Shown: positions 1 through 6,694 of the stretch, in pieces
Numbering within the stretch: the first letter of the stretch is position 1
Layout of the letters: the number at the start of each line of letters is the position of its first letter
From: Alcaligenaceae bacterium
GTDB lineage: Bacteria > Pseudomonadota > Gammaproteobacteria > Burkholderiales > Burkholderiaceae_B
Length of the DNA stretch: 8,767 bases
Reading direction: 5' to 3'
Assembly (NCBI GenBank): GCA_012511095.1
Contig: JAAZGT010000292.1
Location: 1 to 8,767 of the forward strand
Made by a program: the position numbers and the translations under genes
The notes under the pieces: generated by a model
Database searches by the model: none
Seen by the model: the letters and a program-made list of their open reading frames with translations, nothing else
Told to the model about the DNA's origin: nothing

Positions 1-57
1 TAATAATGACCCGCCACCTAGCACACCTAATGTTTTTACAAAATTTCTACGATCCAT
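1..57 (-). CDS. N-terminus of a Tat-exported protein, possibly a Bug-type solute-binding protein (partial)
   Basis: Only the first 19 codons are in the window; the rest lies beyond its left edge. The translation begins M-D-R-R-N-F-V-K-T-L-G-V-L-G-G-G-S-L-L. It carries a twin-arginine motif (RRNFVK, close to the RRxFLK consensus) followed by the start of a hydrophobic, glycine-rich h-region, so export by the Tat pathway is likely. An AAGGAGA ribosome binding site lies seven bases before the ATG. It is 23 bases downstream of the CoA synthetase stop, so it is probably the third gene of that operon. In Alcaligenaceae-like catabolic clusters this position is often taken by a tripartite tricarboxylate (Bug) periplasmic binding protein, which would fit substrate capture. 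That identity is inference; other Tat substrates cannot be excluded. Confidence 0.6.
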   Translation of the reverse strand, partial: MDRRNFVKTLGVLGGGSLL

Positions 58-80
58 AAGAGTCTCCTTAATCCTTAGGT

Positions 81-1610
81 TTAATTGCTATTTTCCTTAA
101 TAGCTAATAAAAGTTCAGCCTTAACTACTTTGCCGTAAGCGTTTTTGGGTAGTTTTTGGTGGAAATAAATTTTTTTTGGACATTTAAAAGAAGCTAAAAA
201 ATCTTTGCTCCAGTTCTTTAAGTCTTCTTCATCTATTGAGTTTTTTGTTTTAAGAACAACGTGTGCGGTTACTATCTCTCCCCATTCTTGGCTCTGAGCT
301 CCAAGCACTGAAACCTCAGAAACATCTTCATGCTTTAACAGGACCTCCTCTACTTCGCGGGGGTAGATATTAATGCCACCAGAAATAATGACGTCTTTAG
401 AACGGTCGGTTAGGGTTAGGTAACCAGAATCATTCAAAAATCCAATATCACCAGTTTTTAACCAACCATCAATAATGGTTTCCGCTGTTGCCTTAGGGTT
501 GTTCCAATAGCCTTTCATAACGGTTGTGCCACGAACAACAATCTCGCCTGGCGTACCATTGGCTAAGGGTTGCATGCTCTCATCAACAATCGCAACCTCG
601 ACACAAGAATGTGGTGTACCAACAGTGGAAATAATGGTTTCTTTGTTCTCTTTGTCAAGATTGAGCAGGTCGGTAGTTGATAATGCAGTAATGGTCATCG
701 GGGTTTCACCCTGACCGTAAATCTGACTAATCACAGGGCCTAGCTGTTGTTCTGCTTCAAAAAAATCGACAGCATATAAAGGAGCACCACCGCAAATAAT
801 AGTTTTTAAACCTTCACCATGGTAAGCCTCTTTTTTAGCTACCTCAGTGAGGCGTTTTAGCATGGTGGGGGCTGCAAAAAAACAAATGTTTTTTAATTGA
901 GGGGCTAACTTGAATAAATCTGATGCTGAAAAGCTTTTACTTTTTGGGAGTATATGTTTAACGCCTTTTCTAACTGCAATAAAGTTATAGAGGCCAGCAC
1001 CGTGGGATAAGGGTGCAACATAATACATACAGTCCTCGTGACTGAGATGGAGTACATCCGTCTCAACACACAAAGACATCGCAATTAAATTTTCATGACT
1101 CAACATAACGCCTTTAGGACGCCCAGTTGTGCCTGAGGTGTAAAAGAGCCAGGCAAGATCGTTCATTCTTCGGGTGTATGGCATAGTGAAATCTGCCTGA
1201 GTTGAGTTCAAGCAGATTGATTCTAGTTGTGCCAAGCTAAGTTCTGTAATGTTATCGGCTATTGTAATTTGCTCGCTTAGGTTACCATTGTCCGAAAGAA
1301 TGAGCTTAGAGCCCGTGTCCTCAAGTACCCACTCAAGCTCTTTAGGGTGAAGGCGGTAATTCACGGGAACGATTACCGCACCGATCCAGAAAATAGCATA
1401 TAAAGCAATCAGATACTCAAAGCGATTTGAAGCGTAGAGCACGACTCTATCACCTGCGGCGCAATGGTATTGAACACGCAATATCTGGCCGTATTGATAT
1501 GCCATGGTTGCAAACTGTCGATAAGTAAATAAGGACTCAGTGCCATGATAGATGGCTGGTAGTTCAGGAGACTTTTTCCCCTGAATATATAACCAATTAG
1601 CTATGTTCAT
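81..1610 (-). CDS. AMP-forming acyl-CoA synthetase (ANL superfamily)
   Basis: A 509-residue acyl-CoA ligase of the adenylate-forming (ANL) superfamily. It should activate a carboxylic acid to acyl-AMP and then to acyl-CoA in the cytoplasm. All core motifs are visible: the Ser/Thr/Gly-rich phosphate loop YTSGTTGRPKGV at 157-168, YGQGE at 298-302 in place of the common YGxTE, GWLKTGD at 382-388 with the ribose-binding Asp388, the DRSKD hinge at 402-406 followed by ISGGINIYPREVEE, and the catalytic lysine in PKNAYGK (Lys494). Length is normal for the family and no motif is missing. The ATG lies four bases after the thiolase TAG stop, with an AGGT Shine-Dalgarno overlapping the end of the thiolase gene, so translation is probably coupled. 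The chain length or aromaticity of the substrate cannot be read from the sequence. A fatty or branched acid is plausible given the thiolase next door. Confidence 0.93.
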   Translation of the reverse strand: MNIANWLYIQGKKSPELPAIYHGTESLFTYRQFATMAYQYGQILRVQYHCAAGDRVVLYASNRFEYLIALYAIFWIGAVIVPVNYRLHPKELEWVLEDTGSKLILSDNGNLSEQITIADNITELSLAQLESICLNSTQADFTMPYTRRMNDLAWLFYTSGTTGRPKGVMLSHENLIAMSLCVETDVLHLSHEDCMYYVAPLSHGAGLYNFIAVRKGVKHILPKSKSFSASDLFKLAPQLKNICFFAAPTMLKRLTEVAKKEAYHGEGLKTIICGGAPLYAVDFFEAEQQLGPVISQIYGQGETPMTITALSTTDLLNLDKENKETIISTVGTPHSCVEVAIVDESMQPLANGTPGEIVVRGTTVMKGYWNNPKATAETIIDGWLKTGDIGFLNDSGYLTLTDRSKDVIISGGINIYPREVEEVLLKHEDVSEVSVLGAQSQEWGEIVTAHVVLKTKNSIDEEDLKNWSKDFLASFKCPKKIYFHQKLPKNAYGKVVKAELLLAIKENSN

Positions 1611-1614
1611 ATAA

Positions 1615-2787
1615 CTACCTAACAGCTTTTAAGATTGATGTGTAGTTAGCCACACCCGATCCGCCCATATTAAAGATTAAGCCGTGATTGGCATTATCGA
1701 TCTGCATTTCTTCTGCTTGACCAGTTAGTTGGCGATACGTTAAAGCATGCATTGAAACGCCAGTGGCTCCTACCGGGTGTCCTTTTGCTTTTAAACCACC
1801 AGAAAGGTTGATGGGGAGGACGCCATCTCTGTAAACAACGCCTTCCTCAAGAGCTTTAGCACCTTGTCCTTTTTCAGTGAGACCCATCGCTTCATAAATC
1901 AGAAGCTCAGCCATCGTAAAGCAGTCATGCACTTCGGCAAGGTTGATGTCTTTAATCGTTAAGTTGGCGTTTTTTAGTGCAGTTTGTATGGACTTTTCAG
2001 CCCCTTCGAATGCGATGAAGTCTCTTCTATTGATCGGCATGAAATCACTCACAGCGACAAAAGATGCAATATCAACTCGATGCTTAAAGTCTTTAGCTAA
2101 GTCGGAGCGAGAAATTACGATGGCAGCTGCACCATCAGAAATCAGTGAGCAGTCTGTTAAGCGTAAAGGGTCAGCGATCAAGGGGTTTTTCTCTGAGACT
2201 GTAGAGCAGAATTCAAAGGTCATCGGGCGTTGTAACTGAGCTAATGGGTTGCGCAAAGCATTTTCATGGTTTTTGACTGAGATTTTCGCCATTGCGTCTA
2301 AAGGGCTTTGATAGCGTTTAGCGTATTCGGTCGCTGCCAGACCAAAGATTTGTGGAAATGATAGGTTTTTCTCAAAATCATCATGTTGATAGCTAGCTTG
2401 GGTCAAAGCTTTGGTGACGTCTGCGGTACTGTTGGATGTCATTTTTTCAACACCAACCACCAAAACAGTTTCCGCCTGTCCAGCTAAGATTGTATTGATT
2501 GCCGCTGAGATTGCTGCAGAGCCGGAGGCGCATGCGTTCTCGCAACGCATCGCTGGCTTAAATCGTAACTCATCATCGATTTGGTGTATTAACGATGATG
2601 CAAAACCATCGGTGACCATACCTGCATTGAAGTGCCCTAGAAATACAGCATCAATCTCTTTACCTGTAATACCTGCATCTCTAAGAGCGTCGCGGCCAGC
2701 CCATACAATTAGCTCTTCAAGGTTTAGACTATCTAAATAACCAAACTTAGTGTGGCCTGCACCCACAATCGAAACTTTATTATTCAT
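1615..2787 (-). CDS. SCP2/SCP-x type thiolase (acetyl-CoA acetyltransferase family)
   Basis: A 390-residue thiolase, expected to cleave a 3-ketoacyl-CoA with CoA, or to run the reverse condensation. The nucleophilic cysteine is Cys86 in NACASGS. The HDCF motif at 287-290 (Cys289) is the signature of the SCP2-thiolase branch and supplies the second catalytic cysteine. NLSGGLKAKGHPVGATG at 327-343 holds the catalytic His337. The C-terminal CxG motif of classical thiolases is replaced by NMGGSG at 373-378, as in the SCP2 branch. Start: the ATG is preceded by AGGAA about six bases upstream, and no in-frame upstream start is needed. It is the first gene of the minus-strand operon with the CoA synthetase. 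Many bacterial members have an adjacent small DUF35 (zinc ribbon/OB-fold) partner; none lies between the genes seen here. It is functionally linked to the ligase by operon, but the substrate is unknown. Confidence 0.92.
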   Translation of the reverse strand: MNNKVSIVGAGHTKFGYLDSLNLEELIVWAGRDALRDAGITGKEIDAVFLGHFNAGMVTDGFASSLIHQIDDELRFKPAMRCENACASGSAAISAAINTILAGQAETVLVVGVEKMTSNSTADVTKALTQASYQHDDFEKNLSFPQIFGLAATEYAKRYQSPLDAMAKISVKNHENALRNPLAQLQRPMTFEFCSTVSEKNPLIADPLRLTDCSLISDGAAAIVISRSDLAKDFKHRVDIASFVAVSDFMPINRRDFIAFEGAEKSIQTALKNANLTIKDINLAEVHDCFTMAELLIYEAMGLTEKGQGAKALEEGVVYRDGVLPINLSGGLKAKGHPVGATGVSMHALTYRQLTGQAEEMQIDNANHGLIFNMGGSGVANYTSILKAVR

Positions 2788-2832
2788 GCTGATTCCTATT
2801 TGTTTATTGAATACTACAAAATGATATCTTTC

Positions 2833-2860
2833 ATTATAATTTTGAAGGTACGTAGTTCAA
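2833..2860 (-). promoter_or_regulatory. Predicted sigma70-type promoter of the thiolase operon
   Basis: Read on the minus strand, TTGAAC (2855-2860, 4/6 to TTGACA) is followed by a 16-base spacer and a perfect TATAAT (2833-2838). The start of transcription would fall near 2826, giving a leader of roughly 40 bases before the thiolase ATG. One copy of the TACGTAGTT repeat (2849-2857) overlaps the -35 element. This is a sequence-based prediction only. Confidence 0.55.
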
Positions 2861-2891
2861 TAGGTAGTTTTACTTAGGTATATACGTAGTT
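2849..2891. promoter_or_regulatory. Three TA(C/G)GTAGTT repeats, candidate operators of the LuxR-type regulator
   Basis: TACGTAGTT occurs at 2849-2857 and 2883-2891, and TAGGTAGTT at 2861-2869. The TACGTA core is palindromic. The outer copies overlap the predicted -35 region of the minus-strand thiolase promoter and that of the plus-strand regulator promoter. NarL/LuxR-type HTH proteins often bind heptamers starting TAC, and minus-strand TACCT words are also frequent here (2846-2850, 2862-2866, 2876-2880). Binding by the adjacent regulator is inference. Confidence 0.4.
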
Positions 2892-2916
2892 TATGTTATT
2901 CAAGTTAAGATATACT
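2890..2916 (+). promoter_or_regulatory. Predicted promoter of the PAS-LuxR regulator gene
   Basis: A TATACT -10 element lies at 2911-2916. There is no good -35: the best candidate is TTTATG at 2890-2895 with a 15-base spacer. A TACGTAGTT repeat ends at 2891, just where an activator would replace a poor -35. The leader to the ATG at 2952 would be about 30 bases. The weak -35 fits control by an activator, possibly the gene's own product. Confidence 0.4.
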
Positions 2917-2951
2917 GTGCTAGGAGTTGGTGGTTTTAGAGGGGTTTATAT

Positions 2952-3542
2952 ATGTTTGATAGTAAAAATAAGGTATTGAAAACAAATAATCTTTCGGAAA
3001 GTGAATTGATCAATATTGCTTTTTGGCACACACCAAGTGCACAGATGGTGAGCAGTCAACGAAAAATAGTTATTTATAATTGGGTTTTTGCTAAATTATT
3101 TGGCTACGATACAGATGAGCTAAAAGGACAGTCTATTTTACGTCTTTATCCGACTAGCGCGGATTTTGAAAAAAGGGGAGAAATCTGGAAAAAGGCACTC
3201 ATCAAAAATACGGTTTATGAGGATGAGCGTTTTATGCAAGGATGTGATAATGAAATTTTTTGGGTGCGCGCCAGAGGCTTGACGTTGACCCCCGATGATC
3301 CTTTTGAATTAATGATTTGGACTTTCAATAGAGTGGATTATGCTGCCGATAAAAAAGGGGTGCTTACTCGAAGAGAGCAAGAAATCGCTTCATATATTGC
3401 CAATGGATGGACTAGCAAGGCCATTGCTGAAGAGTTGCAGATTTCTCAGCGTACTGTTGAGCACCATAGAGCCAGTTTAATGCGTAAGTTAGGCGCTAAA
3501 AATCAAACAGATTTAATCGCTAAGTATATTTTGAGGAATTAA
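2952..3542 (+). CDS. PAS-domain LuxR/FixJ-type transcriptional regulator
   Basis: A 196-residue cytoplasmic DNA-binding regulator. Residues about 18-128 form a PAS sensor domain (for example NWVFAKLFGYDTDELKGQS at 43-61 and the late strand EIFWVRARGL at 101-110). Residues about 136-194 form a LuxR-type HTH, opening with LTRREQE (138-144) and with the recognition helix around SQRTVEHHRASLMRKLG (165-181). There is no phosphoreceiver domain, so the signal is probably a small molecule or redox state sensed by PAS. The ATG has a strong GAGGGG ribosome binding site seven bases upstream. It is divergent from the thiolase/CoA-ligase operon, and the shared promoter region carries repeats overlapping both promoters, so it most likely controls that operon and itself. 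The ligand is unknown; a substrate acid or its CoA ester is a reasonable guess. Confidence 0.9.
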   Translation: MFDSKNKVLKTNNLSESELINIAFWHTPSAQMVSSQRKIVIYNWVFAKLFGYDTDELKGQSILRLYPTSADFEKRGEIWKKALIKNTVYEDERFMQGCDNEIFWVRARGLTLTPDDPFELMIWTFNRVDYAADKKGVLTRREQEIASYIANGWTSKAIAEELQISQRTVEHHRASLMRKLGAKNQTDLIAKYILRN

Positions 3543-3600
3543 GGTTATGCAAAATAACTTTCACATTCTCATTCTATCTGTGTAGTCAATTCGATAAAAA

Positions 3601-3657
3601 ATCAAATCAATCATCCACTTGATAATTATCTACGATTAATTTGATAAATTTTTGATG
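3601..3657 (+). promoter_or_regulatory. Cluster of TTGAT repeats with 11-base phasing, candidate OmpR-family binding site
   Basis: TTGATA occurs at 3619-3624 and 3641-3646 and TTGATG at 3652-3657. The last two form a 6-N5-6 direct repeat with an 11-base period, and the first is 22 bases (two periods) upstream. The inverted word ATCAA lies at 3601-3605 and 3606-3610. The second half-site ends 10 bases before the -10 element, the usual placement for PhoB/PhoP-type activation. The likely ligand is the response regulator encoded in the operon downstream. This is inferred from geometry, not tested. Confidence 0.45.
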
Positions 3658-3667
3658 TTCTCTTTTC

Positions 3668-3673
3668 TATACT
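3668..3673 (+). promoter_or_regulatory. -10 element of the glycosyltransferase/two-component operon
   Basis: TATACT matches the sigma70 -10 consensus at five of six positions and lies 32 bases before the preferred GTG start of the first gene. No TTGACA-like hexamer sits at the normal 16-18 base spacing; an AT-rich TTGATA/TTGATG repeat occupies that area instead. This suggests an activator-dependent promoter. Confidence 0.45.
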
Positions 3674-3705
3674 GCACTCATCTATCAACAAGATGAGGTT
3701 TGACA

Positions 3706-4122
3706 GTGATATCTAACGCTTTATATAGGCAAATAATACGTTTTCTAAGTTGCGGTGCGATAGCGACGCTAGTGCATTGGATAGTGTTTTTCATTTTAGC
3801 TATGGGCCTATTAATGCCCACGGTTACACCTTTATTGGCTACAACGATTGGGGCTGTGGTGGGTGCCATTATCAATTTCTTTTTACAGCATCGGGTGGTT
3901 TTTGCCACTAAGGCATCGTATCTGAAAACGGCCACACCTTATGGTTTGAGCCTGATGCTAGGTTTTGCTTTAAATGCCCTGTGTTTTGTCTTGTTGATGC
4001 AATTGAATGTTTTTCCATTAGGGTTAGTGCAAGTTTTAAGTACTGCTTGTGTGACTGTTTTTAATTTTATTTTTTATAAAAAGGTGGTTTTTTATGGAAG
4101 CCAAACAACACACTCTGCATAA
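3706..4122 (+). CDS. GtrA-like small membrane protein (putative lipid-linked sugar flippase)
   Basis: A 138-residue protein of the GtrA family with four predicted membrane helices, at about 11-31, 40-62, 79-99 and 104-124. The family hallmark appears twice, after helix 2 as NFFLQHRVVF (57-66) and after helix 4 as NFIFYKKVVF (120-129). GtrA proteins are thought to help move polyprenyl-phosphate-linked sugars across the inner membrane. I prefer the GTG start at 3706, because the GAGG ribosome binding site at 3695-3698 is seven bases upstream of it. A TTG at 3700 is in frame but only one base from that site. It is the first gene of a five-gene operon; its 3' end overlaps the next gene by 29 bases. 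The neighbouring GtrB-like and ArnT-like enzymes support the flippase role, but which sugar is moved is unknown. Confidence 0.88.
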   Translation: MISNALYRQIIRFLSCGAIATLVHWIVFFILAMGLLMPTVTPLLATTIGAVVGAIINFFLQHRVVFATKASYLKTATPYGLSLMLGFALNALCFVLLMQLNVFPLGLVQVLSTACVTVFNFIFYKKVVFYGSQTTHSA

Positions 4123-5212
4123 GCAAAGCGGCTCAAAAGCGACGACTCAATTATCAGTTTTGGTGCCGGTTTATAATGAACGTGATGTTCTATCCATGCT
4201 TTATGAGCGATTAACTCGAGTGCTTAATCCCTTAGGTATAGCCTATGAAATTGTGCTTGTGGATGATGGCTCCAAAGATGGTTCGGGTATAGCTATGTTG
4301 GAATTAGCCGCATTAAAGCCTTTTATCAAAGTGGTGCGTTTAAGTCGTAATTTTGGTAAGGAGGCTGCTTTAACCGCTGGTCTACAGCATGTGAGTGGTG
4401 AAGCAGTCATTATTATGGATGCGGATCTACAAGACCCACCAGAATTAATTCCTAGTATGCTTGAAGCTTGGCAAGAGGGCTATGATGTGGTTACCATGCG
4501 CCGCACAGTGCGTGAGGGTGAAAGTTGGTTTAAACGTTTTTCAGCTCATCGGTTTTATCGCATTTTGAATTCAGTAAGTGATGTGGATATTCCCGTTGAT
4601 ACCGGTGATTTTCGTTTAATGAGCCGCAAAGCGATTGATGCTATTAATCAATTAAATGAACGTAATCGCTATATGAAAGGCTTATTTGCTTGGATTGGCT
4701 TACCTACCAAGGTCATTGAATATAAGCGTCATGCGCGTGCAGCAGGTGTAACAAAGTGGAATTACACTGGTTTAACACGTTTAGCTTTTGAAGGTATCAC
4801 TTCTTTTTCTATTGCGCCATTACGCTTAACCATGGCTGCAGGGATTTTAACCGCGCTAATTGGTTTGATTTTTGCGCTGTGGATTGTCGTTAAAACCACC
4901 ATATTAGGTGAAACGGTGGCCGGTTATCCATCGTTAATTTCAATTATTACTATGCTGGGTGGAGTGCAATTGATTTCTGTTGGTCTTCTCGGTGAGTATG
5001 TGGGTAAAACTTACTTTGAAGCGAAACAGCGTCCCGTTTTCTTAGTGCGAGATGTGGTTCAAAGTGCCAGTTTAGTAAAAGACAACTCATTTCAATTTGA
5101 GATAGATGGCTTAGAAAATAGTGAGTTGTTGGCGAGATTAAATGCCTCAGCAAAAGAGCCTAATTCTGCTGTTAATGAACTGTATCGTGAGGCGTTTTAT
5201 CATGCAGACTAA
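4094..5212 (+). CDS. GtrB/ArnC-like polyprenyl-phosphate glycosyltransferase (GT2)
   Basis: A 372-residue family 2 glycosyltransferase of the DPM1/GtrB/ArnC type, expected to transfer a sugar from a nucleotide donor to undecaprenyl phosphate at the cytoplasmic face. The GT-A domain shows VPVYNER (24-30), LVDDGSKDGS (55-64), RLSRNFGKEAALTAGL (82-97), the metal-binding DADLQDPPE (109-117) and DTGDFRLMSR (169-178). Two C-terminal membrane helices follow, about 243-268 and 279-300, ending in GLLGEYVGKTYFEAKQRP, typical of GtrB. Residues about 320-372 form a hydrophilic tail absent from the usual 305-325-residue relatives. The ATG has an AAGGTGG ribosome binding site six bases upstream, inside the 3' end of the GtrA-like gene. 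The donor sugar cannot be decided: GtrB uses glucose, ArnC a formylated aminoarabinose, and Bordetella LgmA-type enzymes N-acetylhexosamine. Confidence 0.92.
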   Translation: MEAKQHTLHKQSGSKATTQLSVLVPVYNERDVLSMLYERLTRVLNPLGIAYEIVLVDDGSKDGSGIAMLELAALKPFIKVVRLSRNFGKEAALTAGLQHVSGEAVIIMDADLQDPPELIPSMLEAWQEGYDVVTMRRTVREGESWFKRFSAHRFYRILNSVSDVDIPVDTGDFRLMSRKAIDAINQLNERNRYMKGLFAWIGLPTKVIEYKRHARAAGVTKWNYTGLTRLAFEGITSFSIAPLRLTMAAGILTALIGLIFALWIVVKTTILGETVAGYPSLISIITMLGGVQLISVGLLGEYVGKTYFEAKQRPVFLVRDVVQSASLVKDNSFQFEIDGLENSELLARLNASAKEPNSAVNELYREAFYHAD

Positions 5213-6689
5213 GCTTTTTGCTAAGGATGTTCTTACTGTATTGGTCTTATTAATTGCCTTAATTCCTATGTTTTTTATACCATTTCAGGATACGAGTGAG
5301 CCTCGTTACGCTGAAATGGCGCGAATCATGTACAGCACGGGTGATTGGGTTACGCCTTGGTTTGCACCGGGTGAGCCGTTTTGGGGTAAACCGCCTTTAT
5401 CATATTGGGTCCAAGCAATTGGTATGCACATCTTTGGTGTTAATGAGTTCGCAGCACGCTTTCCTGCTTGGTTAGCGATGTGTCTAAGTTTATTAGCCTT
5501 GCGCATTAGTGTGGCTCGAGTTTATGGCTCATCAGTGGCTCAATGGAGCGTATTGATTTACGCCTCTATGGTGCTGAGCGCAATTAATACTGGGGCGGTT
5601 TTGACCGATCCTTATTTGGCTTTGGGTACTACGCTGATTTTTTCTTCGTTTTTAGTCTGTATGCAGCCAAGTGAAGAGTCTCAATCAATACGACTTTGGG
5701 CTTATCTAGGCTTTGTAGGCTTGGTCATTGGTTTATTAGCTAAAGGCCCTCTAACCCTAGTTTTAGTTGGGGTGCCTATTGCGGTTTATTTAGCTTGGCA
5801 TAAAATGCGTTGGCAACAGTTTTTTAAAGCCTATCCATGGCGTAATGGCTTAATTCTGACTGCGCTTTTAGTTTTGCCTTGGTACATTATGGCGGAAATA
5901 AAAACACCAGGTTTTTTACGCTATTTTATTTGGGGTGAACACGTTTTGCGTTTTATCGAACCAGGCTGGAAAGGTGATCTATATGGCACGGCACACCTCC
6001 GGCCACATGGCACCATTTGGCTTTATGCCCTAGCTGCTGTTTTGCCGTGGTGGCCTTTGGTGGTGTTTTTAATGCTTAAGAGAGTCATCGATGGCCGCTT
6101 TAAAGAGCAAGTCGCTGTCTTGAAAGTTATGCCCCTGAAGAGTTTTGTGCTTGCCTTTAGTCTTGTTTGTGCTGCGTTTTTTACTTTTTCAAGCAATATT
6201 CTGTGGACCTATTTATTGCCATCTTTAGCTGCAATGGCCGTGTTATTTGCATATATTATTGATATGAAGTTAGAAAGCCATGCTTGGTTACAAAAAGCAT
6301 CTTATCTGGCGTTATTATTTCCTTTGCTAACTCTATTTATGGTGGTTGTAGGTACAGTAGAACCGAATATCTGGCGTAGCGAAAAGGGCATCGTCCTTTA
6401 TGCGCAACAAACAACGCCTAATATGGATTTATATTATTATGAAGATCGACCATTCTCGGCGCGATTTTATTCTCAAGAGAGGGTTAAACTACTAAAAAAA
6501 GAGCAGCTAAATTCAGAGTTAAGTCCTGTAGCTCCATATTTATTAGCCGTTAAAAAGTCAGCTGTGACTGAGTTTGAACAGCCACAGCATTTAGTGCTTG
6601 AAAAGGTATTTGATACTAAACGATATCAACTTTTTAAAGTGGTCCCCGGTACAGGCACTTTAAAAAATGACAAACAAATGGCGGATTAA
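5202..6689 (+). CDS. ArnT-like membrane glycosyltransferase (GT83/PMT_2 family)
   Basis: A 495-residue polytopic inner-membrane glycosyltransferase. It should take a sugar from a polyprenyl-phosphate carrier on the periplasmic side and put it on an envelope acceptor, lipid A being the best known for this family. Helix 1 (about 9-27) is followed by the catalytic-loop signature DTSEPRYAEMA (30-40) and WGKPPLSYW (61-69). KGPL (181-184), FIWGEHVLRF (242-251) and GTIWLYALAAVLPWWP (270-285) are also ArnT-like, with about ten helices up to residue 384. A periplasmic C-terminal domain of about 110 residues follows, as in ArnT. I chose the ATG at 5202, with GAGG nine bases upstream, over an in-frame ATG at 5142. 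The earlier one has no clear ribosome binding site and would add a non-family extension. It overlaps the GtrB-like gene by 11 bases. The sugar and acceptor are unproven. Confidence 0.88.
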   Translation: MQTKLFAKDVLTVLVLLIALIPMFFIPFQDTSEPRYAEMARIMYSTGDWVTPWFAPGEPFWGKPPLSYWVQAIGMHIFGVNEFAARFPAWLAMCLSLLALRISVARVYGSSVAQWSVLIYASMVLSAINTGAVLTDPYLALGTTLIFSSFLVCMQPSEESQSIRLWAYLGFVGLVIGLLAKGPLTLVLVGVPIAVYLAWHKMRWQQFFKAYPWRNGLILTALLVLPWYIMAEIKTPGFLRYFIWGEHVLRFIEPGWKGDLYGTAHLRPHGTIWLYALAAVLPWWPLVVFLMLKRVIDGRFKEQVAVLKVMPLKSFVLAFSLVCAAFFTFSSNILWTYLLPSLAAMAVLFAYIIDMKLESHAWLQKASYLALLFPLLTLFMVVVGTVEPNIWRSEKGIVLYAQQTTPNMDLYYYEDRPFSARFYSQERVKLLKKEQLNSELSPVAPYLLAVKKSAVTEFEQPQHLVLEKVFDTKRYQLFKVVPGTGTLKNDKQMAD

Positions 6690-6694
6690 ATCGC

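Noticed and set aside
2411..2740. Plus-strand open frame of 109 codons opposite the thiolase gene
   Set aside because: It is antisense to conserved thiolase codons including the Cys86 region, with no family resemblance. The same applies to the frame at 1943-2239 and the one at 526-714 inside the CoA synthetase.
3541..3561. Possible hairpin after the LuxR-type gene (AAGGTTAT / ATAACTT)
   Set aside because: Seven weak, mostly A-T pairs with a bulged G and no following T-run; not a convincing intrinsic terminator.
3621..3630. Perfect palindrome GATAATTATC upstream of the GtrA-like gene
   Set aside because: Ten AT-rich bases can arise by chance; the spaced TTGATA direct repeats overlapping it explain the region better.
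3678..3935. Minus-strand open frame of 85 codons opposite the GtrA-like gene
   Set aside because: It lies antisense to a clear GtrA family gene, has no recognisable motif and no good ribosome binding site; a reading shadow.
5142..5201. Upstream in-frame ATG for the ArnT-like gene adding 20 residues
   Set aside because: It lies deep inside the GtrB-like gene, lacks a ribosome binding site and adds residues before the family's usual N-terminal helix. The ATG at 5202 has a good GAGG.
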